Shown here: in pieces, positions 7,823-10,173 of the stretch
How the letters are laid out: the number at the start of each line of letters is the position of its first letter
How positions within the stretch are numbered: position 1 is the stretch's first letter
NCBI GenBank assembly: GCA_014825775.1
Contig: MVAQ01000384.1
Coordinates: 1-10,173 of the forward strand
DNA: 10,173 nucleotides
Source: Krasilnikovozyma curviuscula
Taxonomy: Eukaryota; Basidiomycota; Tremellomycetes; Cystofilobasidiales; Mrakiaceae
Reading direction: 5' to 3'
Notes under the pieces: model-generated
The model's input: only the letters and a program-made list of their open reading frames with translations
What the model was told of the DNA's origin: nothing
Databases searched by the model: none
Made by a program: the position numbers and the translations under genes

Positions 7823-10017
7823 ATGCCGATTGCTCCTGGTCCAGTAAAGACTTCTATCGAAGTGGAGAAGCTTGGTAAATTGCTCGGTTGGGCCAACGAG
7901 GACGGTACCACTTCGTTAGTCTTTCCTGCCCCAGACTATTCTTTCCGTTGAAGCGTCACTGAGGGACTGAAGTTACTTGATAGATTCTATGGTGTACCAT
8001 ACGCTGATATAGCTGCTCGATTCAGAGATTCTACGCCGAAAGAGTCCTGGGAAGGCGGCGAACACGACGGAACAAAACTGGCGTGAGCACCCGCGTCCCA
8101 TTTCACTGATTCCCACACCAAAATAGCTGAACAGTCTACTTGTTTACAGAGGATACTCTCCTCAGCCTAAGCGTGTGAGTCTGTCGGAGGTTTTGAAAAT
8201 GGTTGCATCACTGACTGACTCACATACGTGGTTCAGCCTTTCTATCCATTCCCCATGCCAGATCGGGAGCATCTAAACGAAAGCGTAATTGATGAGTTCA
8301 ACATGTTAAATTTGCACATCACGTTACCAAAGGGCTGTCAGCCCACCGACAAGTTGCCAGTATTTGTTTTCATCCACGGTCAGTGAACTCTCCTATCTCT
8401 TTCTCACTTCAGCTGAAATCGTTTAACATCACTTTTTAAAGGAGGGGGATTTGTTTTTGGAACTGCCAACTACTCAATCTTGGACGGTCGACCTCTTGCG
8501 GTTCAGGTGTGTGCCCCACCTTTGAATGGCATTCTCGTGTTTTAGACACTGACTACACTCTCGCTACTTCGCAGTCTTTTGAGTACGATATGCCTACTAT
8601 AATTATAACACTCAACTACAGAGTTGGAATGTACGGCTTCTTGGCATCCGAAGACATCAAACTCGACAACGTCGCGGCTGGCTTCACGGGTAATGGGAAT
8701 CAAGGCTTGATCGATCAAAGGAACGCTCTCATCTGGATTCACAAACACATTCACAACTTTGGTGGTGATCCTTCTCGTGTAACTCTGTCTGGTCAGAGCG
8801 CTGGTGCCAGTGAGCGTTCAATCTCTTTCGCTCCAAACCTGCAAGCTGATTGACTCGCTGCGGCTTCCCTCTAGTTTCTGTGGACATGCACGTCTGGTCG
8901 GAATACAACAACCTCTTCTCGACTGCCATCTACATGTCTGGAAGCATCCCAATCTGCGGAACCTACACGGAGGCCGAGTACAACAACGTCTATTTCAAAC
9001 TTCTCATCGCCTGTGGAATCGACACCACCCTCCCTTCAACACAGCGCCTCGCCGCTCTCCGAGCCATATCACACGAAGTGATATCTAAGAAGACATACGA
9101 AGTTTTTGAGAATCTGAACCTCCCGCAGTTTGGGCCTTGCAGAGACTTCTCGTTCATCGGACAGGGAGTCGACCTTCCTTATCCCCACACGTACGCGCAG
9201 GAGAAACTACCATATAAGGGGAAAATGGTTTTTGGAGATTGCCAGCACGAAGGTATCATTTACGATCAAGCTTTTAGAGATTACTCTTACAATCATGTAA
9301 GTCTTAGGCTTTCATCTCCGCATTTGGATCTCGACTGACGCTTTAGTTCTTCTCGATACAAGCTCATTGACAAGATTAAGCAATATATGCCATCTGATCT
9401 CATCCCCGGCTTCGTCCAGCAATACCAACTCCACCCGTCCATGTCCAAGCGGGACCTCTATATCGCACAGGAGAAGATCGTAACTGATGGTCTGTTCACC
9501 GCGACCCCTTATTTCATGGCTCAGAATAACCCGACCGCATCGGTGTACCACTGGGACCATGCTTCGCAGTTTGACAACCCATGGGGTGGATTCGCACATC
9601 ATTCGCTCGATTATATGTGTACGCTATTCTCAACCTCTTTATTTTTCTACCTATTGGATTACTTAAATCTTGTTTGTTTGCCTGAAAATAGGGCTCTTTG
9701 GGGGCCTCAAGGCAATTCTAACTCCAGAAGAGAATACGATGTCACGTACAGTCGCACGACACTTCCTCTCCTTCGCCAATGGCATCGACCCGTACCCATC
9801 GTACGGCGAGGACAAGAACTGTATGGTGTATGGTCCTCACTCGGTCGCTCACCAGGAGAAAGCTGCGTCGTACTCGCTGCGGTCGACGGATTGGTTCGAG
9901 AGAGTGAAGGAACACATGGACGAATTCGATAAGCTGTGTCATGATTTGATCATTCGAAGACCTCGATTAGTAGACAGAGAATTTATCCCCGAGACCATCA
10001 AGGTCGACAGCGTTTGA
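7823..10017 (+). CDS. Type-B carboxylesterase (alpha/beta hydrolase)
   Basis: Serine hydrolase of carboxylic esters. Exons: 7823-7914, 7984-8082, 8150-8174, 8237-8378, 8442-8506, 8575-8809, 8875-9296, 9363-9618 and 9692-10017, giving 553 residues, normal for the family. Seen: FYGVPYADIAARF near residue 32 (family N-terminal signature), oxyanion loop HGGGF (119-123), NYRVGMYGFLAS, FGGDPSRVTLSGQSAGAISV with nucleophile Ser216, catalytic acid probably Glu345 in CQHEG, and catalytic His 439 or 440 in AHHSLDYMWLFGG. The nucleophile elbow is G-Q-S-A-G instead of the commoner G-E-S-A-G. No signal peptide is seen (N-terminus MPIAPGPVKT), so it is likely intracellular. Intron 7 needs an AAG acceptor at 9360-9362; using TTTAG at 9346 gives an immediate stop. 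It shares its promoter region with the transporter, which suggests it acts on imported compounds. Substrate unknown. Confidence 0.93.
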
Positions 10018-10173
10018 GGAGGGCTTATAGCTATCTAGCGGAATGTAGTGTTGAGATGTCCCTTGGACCGTCCATTTCAATCGCTGCTCACGCAAAATTT
10101 CATCTGCACCTTCATTCAAACAGACAACGGAGAGATTGAACCCCCCCAAAAAAAAAAAAAAAAAAAAAAAAAA
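10018..10173. other. Esterase 3' flank ending in C7A26
   Basis: No gene is visible after the esterase stop. No clear AATAAA is seen. The last 33 bases are seven C (10141-10147) then 26 A (10148-10173) up to the window edge. The A-run is not an mRNA tail, because introns are present in the gene. A contig end at a homopolymer is the simplest reading. Confidence 0.6.

Noticed and set aside
8804..9088. Alternative frames inside the esterase (8804-9088 plus, 8729-8929 minus)
   Set aside because: They are out of frame with the esterase motifs and cross intron 6; they are shadows of exon 7.
1..10173. tRNA or rRNA genes, CRISPR arrays, transposons, prokaryotic operon signals
   Set aside because: No cloverleaf, regular direct-repeat array, transposase motif or terminal repeats were seen. 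Spliceosomal introns make prokaryotic features irrelevant here.
10148..10173. Poly(A) tail of a cDNA or retrogene
   Set aside because: The adjoining esterase keeps all eight introns, so the sequence is genomic and the A-run is not an mRNA tail.

Overview
The window looks like nuclear DNA from an intron-dense basidiomycete fungus. The closest style is the Tremellomycetes (Cryptococcus/Kwoniella type). The four genes together carry about 39 short spliceosomal introns, mostly 60-90 bases, with GTNNGT-type donors and CTNAY-like branch sites. They encode fungal families (Zn2Cys6 regulator, Dal5-like MFS permease). The species assignment is an inference from gene structure. No database search was possible.

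Layout. (1) 1-1924, minus strand: a class-III PLP-dependent aminotransferase in 10 visible exons, cut by the left window edge just before its C-terminus. (2) 2268-5101, plus strand: a 660-residue Zn2Cys6 transcription factor in 12 exons. Its zinc cluster is assembled from four exons, including a 7-nt microexon and an exon joined across a GC-AG intron. (3) 5265-7576, minus strand: a 12-exon MFS transporter of the allantoate-permease (Dal5/anion:cation symporter) type. It has an apparent one-base frameshift in a run of six G (plus strand). (4) 7823-10017, plus strand: a 9-exon, 553-residue type-B carboxylesterase. The window ends in C7 followed by 26 A.

The genes form two divergent pairs. Aminotransferase and regulator share a 343-bp upstream region; transporter and esterase share a 246-bp one. 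The two pairs meet tail to tail at 5102-5264. Both shared upstream regions contain CGG triplets and inverted repeats, the kind of site dimeric Zn2Cys6 proteins bind. Regulator, transporter, hydrolase and aminotransferase side by side suggest a small catabolic or nutrient-acquisition cluster: import of a carboxylate- or amide-type compound, ester hydrolysis, and transamination of an amine product, under a local regulator. That is a hypothesis; the substrate cannot be read from the sequence.

All exon boundaries were worked out by hand from splice consensus, reading-frame phase and family motifs. Phase closes across every junction except at the transporter frameshift.
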